From Rhodococcus opacus (lineage in GTDB: Bacteria > Actinomycetota > Actinomycetes > Mycobacteriales > Mycobacteriaceae), in NCBI RefSeq assembly GCF_012396235.1, contig NZ_JAAXPA010000005.1, forward strand, positions 1 through 64,000: DNA of 64,000 bases, given 5' to 3'. Below the pieces are notes generated by a model. That model was not told where the DNA came from. It searched no databases and worked only from the letters and a program-made list of their open reading frames with translations. Shown in pieces: positions 44,498 to 52,742 of this stretch. The position numbers and the translations under genes are program-made. Position 1 is the stretch's first letter, and the number at the start of each line of letters is the position of its first letter.

Positions 44498-46939
44498 ATG
44501 GATGTGACTGGCTCGGGTTTCGGTAACTCCTGGTCGGCGGATCGATTGTTCGCCGGGCCGGGCGAGACACGGGAGCGGCTACGCCGCACCGATTGGGCGG
44601 CCACGCCGCTGGGCCCGGTCGAGACCTGGTCTGTCGAACTGCGGGCGGCAGTACGGACCGTGCTGCCCTCCGAGGTCCCGATGCTGCTCTGGTGGGGGCC
44701 TGAGCTCGTGCAGATCTTCAACGACGCGTACACCCGGGTCCTCGGTGCCAAGTACCCCGCGGCGATCGGTGAACCCGGGGCGCAGTGCTGGGCGGAGATC
44801 TGGGACGAGGTCGGACCGCTCGCCGAGCAGGTGATGTCGGGCGGCGCAGCGACCTACACGGAGAATCAGCCGCTGTACCTGCTGCGGCACGGGTACCTCG
44901 AGGAGACTTACTGGACGTTCTCCTACAGTCCGGTGCAGGACGAGGACGGGAACGTCGCCGGGATCTTCGTGGCGACGACCGATGTGACCGCGACCGTGCT
45001 CGGCGAGCGCCGACTCGAGACTCTGCGGCAACTGGGCACGGTCTCCACCGCAGGCGGCGACGATCCGCTCGTCGATGCCTGTCGTGCGGTCGTGCGGGTA
45101 CTCGGCGACAACGGACAGGACGTTCCGCTGGCCGCGATCCATCTTCGCCGCGAGGTCGTCGGCGGCACGGGTGACGACGAGCCCGAGGACCTCGTGCTCG
45201 TCGGTGCTGCCGGGGTGGACGACGACGGCGAGTTCAGGCCCGCCCGGATCCCGGCGACCGACGTCACCCGCCACCGTGTCCGGGCGTCGGGCGTGGCGTT
45301 CGAGCCTGCCGGGTCGAAGGCGGTGACAGAGGTGAGGCTGTGCCCGTTGATCGTGACGGGTCACGCGGAGCCGGTAGGTGTGCTGGTGCTCGGGATCAGT
45401 CCGTATCGCGCCTTCGACGACGCGTATCGGGGCTTCGTCGAGCTGGTCACGGCGAAGGTGTCGACCCTGGTCACGGACGCCCTGGCCTACGAGTTCGAGC
45501 GGGACCGCGCCGCTGCACTGGCGGAACTCGACGCTGCGAAGACGCGGTTCTTCCAGAACGTCAGTCACGAGTTCCGTACCCCGCTGACCCTGTTGCTCGG
45601 ACCCCTCGAGACTGTGCGCGAGCAGTCCGAGGACGAGTCTCCCGCAGATCGGCGCGAAGCGATCGCGGCCGCTTATCGTGCGGCGGTCCGGCTGCAGCAG
45701 CTCGTCGACGGCCTTCTCGATCTGTCCAAGGCGGAAGCCGGCCAGCTTCTGCCACACACGGAGCCGACCGATATCGGCCAATTGACGGCCGACTGCGTGA
45801 GCATGTTCGATTCCGCCGCCGCGCAGGCGGGACTCGCGCTCCGAACCGATCTCGACGAAGCCTCCGGCCTGGTCGAATTGGACCGCGAGATGTGGGTGAA
45901 GATCGTGCTGAATCTCGTGTCGAACGCGGTCAAGTACACCCGGTCCGGCTCCGTGTCCGTAGCGCTCCGCCAGGACGCCGGCCAGTTGGTGCTGAGCGTG
46001 ACCGACACGGGTGTGGGGATTCCCGCCGAAGAACGGGAACGCGTATTCGACAGGTTCCATCGCGTCGAGGCCGGCGGGTCGGGCAGCGGTGGGGGCGTCG
46101 GCATCGGGCTTTCCCTGGTGTCCGATCTCGCCGCGGCGCTCGGCGGTTCCGTCGACCTCGACAGCGCCCCGGGCCGGGGCAGCACCTTCACCGTCCGCGT
46201 ACCGCGGATCCCGGCACCGGACGGCGCGACCCCGCGGGCAGACGACTGGCCCATCGGCGCGGTAACGTCCTTCGGCGATGTCGAACGGCGGGAACCGTCC
46301 GTCGAGGTCGACGGTTCGAACGAACGCGGAGCGGACGGCCACCGCATCCTGCTCGTCGAAGATCGCCCGGACCTGCGGGCGTACCTCACCCGATTGCTGC
46401 AGGAGCAGGGATGGGACGTTGACGCCGTCGCCGACGTGGAGTCCGCGCTGAAGCATGTCGCCGCCCGCACACCGAATCTCGTGCTCAGCGACGTCATGCT
46501 TCCCGGTCGCGACGGCATTGACTTCCTTCGCGAGCTGCGGTCGGAGCAATCGACGGCGCGGCTGCCGGTCATTCTGCTCACCGCCCGCGCGGGAACGGAG
46601 TCGACCGTCGACGGGCTGAACCAGGGAGCCGACGACTACATCGTCAAGCCCTTCCAGCCGAGCGAGCTCGTCGCGCGGGTACGTGTTCATCTCGAAATGT
46701 CCTGGCTTCGTGAAACTCTGATCACGGACAGTGAGCTCGAGTCGACACATCTGCGCACGGCACTGGATACCCGCACCACCCTCAGCCAAGCTGTCGGGCT
46801 GACCATGGCCGCGTTCCAGTGCGACGCCGACACCGCCTTCGACAGGCTCGCGTCCTATTCGCAGAATCGCAACGTCAAACTTCGGGACATCGCGGCGGAG
46901 GTCGTCGCGAACTTCACCGCAGGCACCGATCGCGAGTAG
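44498..46939 (+). CDS. Hybrid sensor histidine kinase with response-regulator and ANTAR domains
   Basis: This is an 813-residue soluble protein. Residues 35-170 look like a PAS domain (FNDAYTRVLG; YWTFSYSPVQDEDG) and 175-330 like a GAF domain. The kinase core follows: NVSHEFRTPL with phospho-acceptor His357, the N box LNLVSNAVKYT, DTGVGIP, and GVGIGLSLV. Then comes a receiver domain (VED at 620-622, phospho-acceptor Asp665 in LSDVMLPG, VKPF). Residues 751-806 match an ANTAR RNA-binding domain (LSQAVGLTMAAFQCDADTAFDRL; NVKLRDIAAEVV). It may sense a signal, phosphorylate itself and act on RNA as an antiterminator. ATG 44498 is preferred, with AAAGG nearby; the frame is open to 44333. Confidence 0.88.
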   Translation: MDVTGSGFGNSWSADRLFAGPGETRERLRRTDWAATPLGPVETWSVELRAAVRTVLPSEVPMLLWWGPELVQIFNDAYTRVLGAKYPAAIGEPGAQCWAEIWDEVGPLAEQVMSGGAATYTENQPLYLLRHGYLEETYWTFSYSPVQDEDGNVAGIFVATTDVTATVLGERRLETLRQLGTVSTAGGDDPLVDACRAVVRVLGDNGQDVPLAAIHLRREVVGGTGDDEPEDLVLVGAAGVDDDGEFRPARIPATDVTRHRVRASGVAFEPAGSKAVTEVRLCPLIVTGHAEPVGVLVLGISPYRAFDDAYRGFVELVTAKVSTLVTDALAYEFERDRAAALAELDAAKTRFFQNVSHEFRTPLTLLLGPLETVREQSEDESPADRREAIAAAYRAAVRLQQLVDGLLDLSKAEAGQLLPHTEPTDIGQLTADCVSMFDSAAAQAGLALRTDLDEASGLVELDREMWVKIVLNLVSNAVKYTRSGSVSVALRQDAGQLVLSVTDTGVGIPAEERERVFDRFHRVEAGGSGSGGGVGIGLSLVSDLAAALGGSVDLDSAPGRGSTFTVRVPRIPAPDGATPRADDWPIGAVTSFGDVERREPSVEVDGSNERGADGHRILLVEDRPDLRAYLTRLLQEQGWDVDAVADVESALKHVAARTPNLVLSDVMLPGRDGIDFLRELRSEQSTARLPVILLTARAGTESTVDGLNQGADDYIVKPFQPSELVARVRVHLEMSWLRETLITDSELESTHLRTALDTRTTLSQAVGLTMAAFQCDADTAFDRLASYSQNRNVKLRDIAAEVVANFTAGTDRE

Positions 46940-46993
46940 AGCCGAAGGAAAGGCCACAGTTTCCGCGAGCCGGGTTCCGGGTAGGCGTCACCG

Positions 46994-48046
46994 ATGTACG
47001 ACGATCAGCACGCCGAACCGGACCCCGACGATCCGCGGAAGCCGGATTCGCCCGTGGACCTGACGAAACCTTCCTGGTGGTACGTCATCAGGAAGACGGC
47101 GCACGAATTCACGCGCGATCAGTGCACCGACCTGGCCGCCGCACTGACGTATTACGCGGTCCTCTCGCTCTTCCCTGCGCTGCTGGCGCTGGTCTCGTTG
47201 CTGGGAGTGTTCGGTCAGGGGCAGCGCACCACCGATGCGGTCCTGCAGATGGTCGACGACCTCGGGCCGTCCTCCGCCGTGGACACGTTGCGTGACCCCA
47301 TCGCGCAGTTGGTCGAGACTCCGACCGCGGGCATGGCACTGGTCCTCGGCCTGTTGGGTGCGGTGTGGTCGGCGTCCGGCTACATCGGGGCGTTCGGACG
47401 CGCCATGAACCGCATGTACGAAGTCGAGGAGGGGCGTCCCGTGTGGAAGCTCCGGCCACTGATGCTGGCCGTTACCATCGTCGGTCTGGTCCTGGTGGCC
47501 GCCGCTGCGGCAATGCTCGCGCTGAGCGGCCCCGTCGCACGCTCGGTGGGTGACGCGATCGGATTCGGCGACACCGCCCTGACCGTCTGGAACATCGCCC
47601 GCTGGCCGTTCGTCCTCGGCGTCGTCGTGGTCGCCGTGGCCATCCTCTATTACGTCACGCCCAACGTGAAGCAACCGAAGTTCCGCTGGGTCAGCGCCGG
47701 CGCGTTCCTCGCCATCGTGACGTGGATCCTGGCGTCGGTCCTGTTCGGTCTGTACGTCGCCAACTTCGGCAGCTACAACAAGACGTACGGCTCCCTGGCC
47801 GGCGTGATCGTGTTCCTGCTGTGGCTCTGGATCACCAATCTGGCATTGCTCTTCGGCGCCGAACTGGATGCCGAACTCGAACGCGGACGCGAATTGCAGG
47901 CCGGCATTCCGGCCGAGGACGAACTGCAATTGCCGCCTCGCGACACGCGGGTCTCCGACAAGAACGCCGAGAAGTACGAGCAGTACGTGCAGGAGGGCAG
48001 GGCCCTACGTGAGACCGAGGGCGACGGGCCCGTGAGTACTTGTTAA
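46994..48046 (+). CDS. YihY/BrkB family inner-membrane protein
   Basis: The 350-residue protein shows the YihY pattern: CTDLAAALTYYAVLSLFPALLALVSLLG in the first helix, VWSASGYIGAFGRAMNRMYEVEEGRPVWKL between helices, and YGSLAGVIVFLLWLWITNLALLFGAELDAELER in the last helix. About six membrane helices are expected, with acidic N- and C-terminal cytoplasmic tails. The family (once misnamed ribonuclease BN) has no settled function, and transport or lipid roles are proposed. It lies 54 bp after the hybrid kinase and may share its transcript. Its TAA stop is inside the hairpin at 48028. Confidence 0.9.
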   Translation: MYDDQHAEPDPDDPRKPDSPVDLTKPSWWYVIRKTAHEFTRDQCTDLAAALTYYAVLSLFPALLALVSLLGVFGQGQRTTDAVLQMVDDLGPSSAVDTLRDPIAQLVETPTAGMALVLGLLGAVWSASGYIGAFGRAMNRMYEVEEGRPVWKLRPLMLAVTIVGLVLVAAAAAMLALSGPVARSVGDAIGFGDTALTVWNIARWPFVLGVVVVAVAILYYVTPNVKQPKFRWVSAGAFLAIVTWILASVLFGLYVANFGSYNKTYGSLAGVIVFLLWLWITNLALLFGAELDAELERGRELQAGIPAEDELQLPPRDTRVSDKNAEKYEQYVQEGRALRETEGDGPVSTC

Positions 48047-48075
48047 CCTCCCGCGGTTAATAAGTACTCACGGGC
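48028..48075. terminator. 21-bp hairpin containing both convergent stop codons
   Basis: The arms at 48028-48048 and 48055-48075 match over 21 bp with one G-T pair, around a 6-nt loop. The YihY stop (48044-48046) and the monooxygenase stop (48068-48070) both lie in the stem, so the two convergent genes end within one terminator. Confidence 0.8.
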
Positions 48076-49567
48076 GGAACGCCATCGCGTCGTCCACGAC
48101 CTTGCCGTGCCTCAATGTCAGAAGGTCGCGGAAGTAGTTCATCCGCAGCCGCCACGGCGCTTCGGACCCCTGCTTCGGGAACGACTCCACCGACCGCAGG
48201 ACGTAGCCGGCGGCGAAGTCGAGGAACGGCTCCTCCTCGACCGAACTGTCACGCGCCGGGGCACACTGGGCGAACCCGTTCGCGTCCATGTGCGCGAGCA
48301 GACGGCAGACGTACTCGCACACCAGGTCGGCCTTGAGCGTCCAGGACGCGTTGGTGTACCCGATGACGAACGCGAAGTTGGGCACCCCGCTGAGCATCAT
48401 TCCCTTGTACGCCATGGTGTCGGCGAGGTCGATGTCGCGGCCGTCGACGGCGAGCGTCGTTCCGCCGAACGCGAGCAGGTTCAGGCCGGTCGCGGTGACG
48501 ACGACATCGGCGTGCAATTCCTCACCGGACTTCAGCGTGATACCGGTTTCGGTGAAGGTGTCGATGTGGTCGGTCACGATCGACACCTCGTCGTTCCGGA
48601 TGGACCGGAACAGATCCCCGTTGGGCACGAGGCACAGTCGCTGATCCCACGGGTTGTACCGGGGCGTGAAGTGGGTGTCGATGTCGTAGCCCTTCGGCAG
48701 CCACTTCTCCTGCATCTGCCGGATGCGCCCCTTCATGAAGTCCGGATAGCGCTGGCACAGTTGGTAGATCGCCGTTGCGACCGAAGCGTTCTTCAGGCGG
48801 GTGAGGCCGTAGGCGAGTTTGGCGGGAAGGTGCCGGCGGAGCCGGTTCGCCAGCTTGTCCTTGGCCGGCATCGAGATGATGTAGGTGGGCGAGCGCTGCA
48901 ACATAGTCACGTGCGCGGCCTCGGCGGCCATCGACGGCGCCAGCGTCACGGCGGTGGCCCCACTGCCGATGATGACCACCCGCTTACCCGCGTAGTCGAG
49001 GTCCTCGGGCCACTTCTGCGGGTGCACGACCTGCCCGGCGAACCGGTCGAGGCCCGGGAACTCGGGGGTGTAGCCCTCGTCGTAGCGGTAGTAGCCGCTG
49101 CAGGACATCAGGAAGTTGGCGGTGAACCGGACCGTCTCGCCGGTATCGGTGCGCTCGGCGTCGACCGTCCACTGGGCGTCCGGGGTCGACCACTCGGCAC
49201 GAACGACCTTGTGCTGGAACCGGATGTTCCGGTCGATCCCGTGCTCGGCGGCGGTCGTGCGGACGTACTCGAGGATCGACGGCCCGTCGGCGATGGACTT
49301 CTCACCCGACCACGGCTTGAACCGGTAGCCGAGGGTGTACATGTCGGAGTCGGAGCGAATACCGGGGTAGCGGAACAGGTCCCAGGTGCCGCCGATCGAT
49401 TCGCGGCTCTCCAGGATCGCGTAGGTCCGTCGGGGAAAGTTGTCCTGCAGGTGGTACGCGGCACCGATCCCGGACAGTCCGGCCCCGATGATCAGCACGT
49501 CGACGTGTTCGACGGGCGCCTTCGCGCCGGTGGTCTCGGCGGCGGAATCGGTGGGTGGCATGAACAC
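48068..49567 (-). CDS. EthA-like FAD-containing Baeyer-Villiger monooxygenase
   Basis: The 499-residue flavoenzyme has two Rossmann motifs (GAGLSGIGAAYHL for FAD, GSGATAVTLAP for NADPH) and the Baeyer-Villiger fingerprint FxGxxxHxxxWP as FAGQVVHPQKWP. It follows M. tuberculosis EthA as I recall it nearly throughout (SIGGTWDLFRYPGIRSDSDM; YNPWDQRLCLVPNGDLF; AYKGMMLSG). EthA inserts oxygen into ketones and S-oxidises thioamides. Unlike in mycobacteria, the adjacent gene is an SDR, not ethR directly. The SDR is upstream in the same operon by 34 bp, so an alcohol-ketone-ester sequence is plausible. Confidence 0.9.
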   Translation of the reverse strand: MFMPPTDSAAETTGAKAPVEHVDVLIIGAGLSGIGAAYHLQDNFPRRTYAILESRESIGGTWDLFRYPGIRSDSDMYTLGYRFKPWSGEKSIADGPSILEYVRTTAAEHGIDRNIRFQHKVVRAEWSTPDAQWTVDAERTDTGETVRFTANFLMSCSGYYRYDEGYTPEFPGLDRFAGQVVHPQKWPEDLDYAGKRVVIIGSGATAVTLAPSMAAEAAHVTMLQRSPTYIISMPAKDKLANRLRRHLPAKLAYGLTRLKNASVATAIYQLCQRYPDFMKGRIRQMQEKWLPKGYDIDTHFTPRYNPWDQRLCLVPNGDLFRSIRNDEVSIVTDHIDTFTETGITLKSGEELHADVVVTATGLNLLAFGGTTLAVDGRDIDLADTMAYKGMMLSGVPNFAFVIGYTNASWTLKADLVCEYVCRLLAHMDANGFAQCAPARDSSVEEEPFLDFAAGYVLRSVESFPKQGSEAPWRLRMNYFRDLLTLRHGKVVDDAMAFRP

Positions 49568-49574
49568 TCTCTCG

Positions 49575-49604
49575 CTGGCGGTGACTGGCGGTGACTGGCG
49601 GTTA
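49575..49604. repeat. Three tandem 10-bp units between SDR and monooxygenase
   Basis: CTGGCGGTGA occurs twice and CTGGCGGTTA once, head to tail. The third copy contains the SDR stop codon on the minus strand, and the array lies just upstream of the monooxygenase ribosome-binding region. Slippage here would change the spacing between the genes. Confidence 0.7.
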
Positions 49605-50495
49605 CTTCGGGTCTACGGCGACGTCGCCGAGAGCGACATTACGTGCGCTGGTGGACCGGCCGAGCTTCGCGACCTCCTCGTCCATCAGCGGAAGGATGCG
49701 GGGGACGTGGGGCAGCAGGCTGCGATCCCCGATCGGCGACGTCACCACCGCCTTCAGCCAGCCGACGAGCTCGACCCACCGCGGCACGTAGACCCGGCGC
49801 TTCCGCCCGGCCAGGCCGTCCACGAACGCGTCGACGCACGAGTCCACCGACGTCGTCTTGCCCAGAGGTCCCGGCAGCACGGCGAGAAGTTGGTTGAACG
49901 CGGTGAGGTCGGCTTTCGCATCCTGAACGAGCGGTGTGTCGATCCACGACATGTGGGCCGAGCCCACGGTGACGCCGTGGTGCGCGACTTCGAGACGAAG
50001 GGTGTTGGCGAAATGCTCGATGCCGGCCTTGCTCGTGTTGTACGCGGCCAGCCCGGGTGCGGGCGCGAACGCGGCGAGCGACGACACCACCAGGATGTAG
50101 CCCTTGCGGTCGATCACGGACGGAAGCGCAGCTCGGACGGTGTGGAAGACGCCGAGGATGTTGATGTCGATGACCCGCTTGAACGTGGCCGGGTCGACGT
50201 GCATGACCGACCCGTAGCTGGCGATACCGGCATTCGCGAGCACGAGGTCGATGCCGCCGAACTTCGCGACACCGGCGTCGACCGCCTTCTGCACGGCGGC
50301 CAGATCGCAGACGTCGGCGGCCGCGGCGAGCGCGACGTCGTCGCCGAGTTCGGCGGCGAGGGCCTTCAGTGGCTCGGCGTCCAGATCGATCAGAACCAGT
50401 TTGACGCCCTTGCGGGCGAGGGCGCGGGACGTTTCCGCGCCGATGCCACGCGCGGCTCCGGTGACGAGTGCGACTTTGTTCCTGAGCGTGGGCAT
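49602..50495 (-). CDS. Short-chain dehydrogenase/reductase
   Basis: The 297-residue NAD(P)-dependent oxidoreductase has TGAARGIG for the cofactor, LANAGIASYG, and the catalytic Ser-Tyr-Lys set in VVSSLAAFAPAPGLAAYNTSKAG. The C-terminal 70 residues are longer than in classical SDRs and end in a basic helix, a form common in mycobacterial and rhodococcal SDRs near monooxygenases. ATG 50495 is chosen because AGGAG lies 5 nt before it; the frame runs to 50522. It heads the operon with the EthA-like gene and is divergent from a TetR gene with clear operators. Confidence 0.88.
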   Translation of the reverse strand: MPTLRNKVALVTGAARGIGAETSRALARKGVKLVLIDLDAEPLKALAAELGDDVALAAAADVCDLAAVQKAVDAGVAKFGGIDLVLANAGIASYGSVMHVDPATFKRVIDINILGVFHTVRAALPSVIDRKGYILVVSSLAAFAPAPGLAAYNTSKAGIEHFANTLRLEVAHHGVTVGSAHMSWIDTPLVQDAKADLTAFNQLLAVLPGPLGKTTSVDSCVDAFVDGLAGRKRRVYVPRWVELVGWLKAVVTSPIGDRSLLPHVPRILPLMDEEVAKLGRSTSARNVALGDVAVDPK

Positions 50496-50513
50496 GGGAT
50501 CTCCTGGCGTGTG

Positions 50514-50561
50514 ATCTGGCACCGTTCGGTGTCAGTTTGTATCTGGAACTGTGCGGTGTCA
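50514..50561. promoter_or_regulatory. Two direct-repeat TetR operators
   Basis: Two 21-bp copies start at 50514 and 50541 (27 bp apart). Each reads ATCTGG-AC-GT-CGGTGTCA with three varied positions. Each also holds an 8-2-8 inverted pair (TGGCACCG/CGGTGTCA in the first). They lie in the 76-bp gap between the divergent SDR and TetR genes and are very probably where the TetR protein represses both. Confidence 0.75.
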
Positions 50562-50571
50562 ATATGGGGGC

Positions 50572-51225
50572 GTGAGTTCGCCCAAGCTCGACGAAACGGG
50601 CCGCACCTACCGCGGTGCGGGTCCGCGTCAGCGTCAGGAAGAGCGCCGCGTGCGCCTCGTGGATGCGGCCGTCGAAGTGTTCGGGACCAGCGGATACCGG
50701 TCCGCGACGGTCGGCAAGATCTGCGAGACCGCCGGGCTCACCAAGCGCTACTTCTACGAGTCCTTCGACGACAGCGAGGCCCTGCTCCTGGCCGCGTACG
50801 CGAGCGTGACCGACCGCCTGCGGGGCAGCGTCCTGCGCGGTGCGGGGGAGGGCGGCACCGATCTCGACGCGCGGGTTCGCGGCGCGCTGACCGCGTTCTT
50901 CCGATCCGTCGCCGACGACCCGCGGATCCCGCGGATCGCATTCCAGGAGGTCCTCGGCGTCGGGCCGGAGGTCGACAATGCCTACCGCCGCGTCACCGTG
51001 TCGTTCGTGGACGCCGTTCTCGTCGTTATCGACCCTGCCGTCGACCGAACGGCATTTCCCGACTTCCACCTGCGCACCCTCGCAACCGGCCTGGTGGGAG
51101 CCGTGCTGATGATCGCCCAGCAATGGGTGCTGTCGGAGAACCCGCAGCCGATCGAGTCCGTCATCGGCAGCGCGCACACCATTCTCTCGGCCGTCCTGGG
51201 GCAGCTCGGCCCCCAGACCACGTGA
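50572..51225 (+). CDS. TetR family transcriptional regulator
   Basis: The 217-residue product has the TetR DNA-binding helices (RRVRLVDAAVEVFGTSGYRSATVGKICETAGLTKRYFYESFDDSEALL) and a ligand domain with aromatic and hydrophobic helices. GTG 50572 is the likely start, though the frame extends to 50551; the ribosome site is poor and leaderless translation is possible. It is divergent from the SDR/EthA-like operon, and two operator copies lie between them, so it most likely represses that operon and itself in response to a ketone, alcohol or thio compound. Role by context is like EthR, but the sequence is not obviously EthR. Confidence 0.88.
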   Translation: MSSPKLDETGRTYRGAGPRQRQEERRVRLVDAAVEVFGTSGYRSATVGKICETAGLTKRYFYESFDDSEALLLAAYASVTDRLRGSVLRGAGEGGTDLDARVRGALTAFFRSVADDPRIPRIAFQEVLGVGPEVDNAYRRVTVSFVDAVLVVIDPAVDRTAFPDFHLRTLATGLVGAVLMIAQQWVLSENPQPIESVIGSAHTILSAVLGQLGPQTT

Positions 51226-51263
51226 GTGGCGCGGCGTCCGGGCGCACGCTTTGCCACTCACAT
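51222..51263. terminator. Hairpin after the TetR gene, copy of a dispersed repeat
   Basis: GTGAGTGGC (51222-51230) pairs with GCCACTCAC (51253-51261), and the right side from 51244 repeats the right arm of the hairpin at 41879-41897. The left arm is less complete than in that copy. It overlaps the TetR stop codon. Confidence 0.6.
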
Positions 51264-51345
51264 GCGCTGACCTGGGATTGCATGCGCCGGAGGCAATCCG
51301 GGCAAACCTCTGACGCCATCACATATATGTTGTTAAATACCTGAC

Positions 51346-52623
51346 ATGCCCGGTGCTGTGCACTGCCAATCGCCATCGGTCCACAACACGACGATCCGCG
51401 CGGTGCTCGTCGCGCTGCTCGGGATGGTCGCGCTCGCGGTACCGACGCCGATCGTCGCGCACGCCGCCGGCTACGAGGGCCTGATCGATATCACGCCGGC
51501 GAACGCGGCAGCGGAGTCGATCGGCGGACTCGACCCCCGGCTGCCCACTGATTCCGTAGCCCTCGGCGCCGCGCTGGCGGCCGCCCGCTCCGACGGTGTC
51601 GCTCCGACGCGGTATTCCGCTCTTCTGCAACAGTATTGGCTCGCTCGTGGATCGGAGGCGTCCGGCATCGACCTGGCCGCGTGGGATCCGAACGCGGGGC
51701 TGATCGCCAACGCTGCGGTGGTCGACCGGGTCTACGAGAACTACGGCCGCTACCAACTCCAACGCACCGAGCTCTACTGGTCCGGGATGGCCGGGCTGGC
51801 GGGAGGTTCGTTCGCCGCCGGCTTCTGGGACCTCGACCTCGGCCGGACCGTGCTCGGAGTCGACGCCGTCCACACGCTCGGCAACGCTGTCGCGTCCACG
51901 GTCCGTGGGTTGCCCGGCGAGGCGATGACGCTCCTGCCCGCGGACCCGAGAACGCTCGCCGCCGTCGGCCCGGCGATGACCGCCGACGACCTGGACTGGT
52001 ACCAGAAGCGCCTGCTGATGATGCAGAAGCACATCTACTTCGACATGGTGCCCATGCACGAGGCGTATGTGACCGAAGGCAGGGCGGCTGTCGAGGAGAT
52101 GGCCGCCGCCGGACTGCTCGACGAGAATGCCGAGATCGCCTGGAACGGCATCTTCGCCGGCACCCCGTCCGGATACGCGGACGCCCTGTTCCGGATGGCG
52201 TCGCGTGAACAGAATCAGATCATCGCCGATCAGTGGGACGTCACCGCGGCAGCCCGCGACGGCGTCGGCCGCGCGCTCACCTACGCCACCACCCTCGCGG
52301 CGCAACCCTCGGTCCCCGGCTCACGCGCACCGGGAAAGGTCGCGCCGATGTCGGTCAACGGCGACGTCAACGGCTCGGCCTACCGTTTCCGCACGCCCCT
52401 GCCCGGCTTCAACTGGGCCGATCGCGAACCGCGCTGGCAGTACATCGTCAGTGACATCGCCTCGTCCTACCAGCGGCTCGCCGAGGGCCGTCCGGGAGAG
52501 TTGCGGGCTCTGCTCGCCATCCCGTTCCGCGACTTCGTCGAGAGCCAGCGGGTGCTGCGGCGGGTGCCCGACCTCGCCCGCGACTTGAGCACCGGCTGGG
52601 AGTTGTCCCCGGCGCATCCGTAG
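51346..52623 (+). CDS. Secreted protein of unknown function
   Basis: The 425-residue product has a signal peptide at residues 15-40 (TIRAVLVALLGMVALAVPTPIVAHA-AG). The mature part is largely alpha-helical, with no Cys pattern and no enzyme motif that I know. The phrase DWYQKRLLMMQKHIYFDMVPMHEAY marks a long central helix. Similar unannotated exported proteins are found in Rhodococcus and Gordonia. ATG 51346 lacks a ribosome site; an A/T-rich stretch just upstream (TATATGTTGTTAAAT) could be a promoter for a leaderless message. Its link to the neighbouring operons is unknown. Confidence 0.7.
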   Translation: MPGAVHCQSPSVHNTTIRAVLVALLGMVALAVPTPIVAHAAGYEGLIDITPANAAAESIGGLDPRLPTDSVALGAALAAARSDGVAPTRYSALLQQYWLARGSEASGIDLAAWDPNAGLIANAAVVDRVYENYGRYQLQRTELYWSGMAGLAGGSFAAGFWDLDLGRTVLGVDAVHTLGNAVASTVRGLPGEAMTLLPADPRTLAAVGPAMTADDLDWYQKRLLMMQKHIYFDMVPMHEAYVTEGRAAVEEMAAAGLLDENAEIAWNGIFAGTPSGYADALFRMASREQNQIIADQWDVTAAARDGVGRALTYATTLAAQPSVPGSRAPGKVAPMSVNGDVNGSAYRFRTPLPGFNWADREPRWQYIVSDIASSYQRLAEGRPGELRALLAIPFRDFVESQRVLRRVPDLARDLSTGWELSPAHP

Positions 52624-52655
52624 CGGTAGCCGTGTCCGGGGCACGAGGCAGGGTT

Positions 52656-52668
52656 TCCAATGGATGGA
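52656..52668. promoter_or_regulatory. Probable IclR operator, copy 1 (TCCAATGGATGGA)
   Basis: This 13-bp word contains the dyad TCCA-A-TGGA. An exact copy in opposite orientation lies at 54887-54899, before the FAD dehydrogenase. A repeated ACGTTGTG follows (52673, 52701). Together they mark the transporter promoter as a target of the IclR gene that lies between the two copies. Confidence 0.6.
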
Positions 52669-52742
52669 TGTGACGTTGTGCACGCGCAGGCGTGATTGGC
52701 ACGTTGTGTCACACCACGCCAGGCCCGATCGCAGGAGAGTCG

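Noticed and set aside
44579..46957. A 792-residue minus-strand open frame opposite the hybrid kinase
   Set aside because: Antisense shadow; composition is Arg/Gly/His-rich and lacks any recognised motif.
48068..51225. Naming the monooxygenase/TetR pair ethA/ethR
   Set aside because: The monooxygenase resembles EthA strongly, but the TetR is separated by an SDR and has no clear EthR features, so the pair name is not justified.
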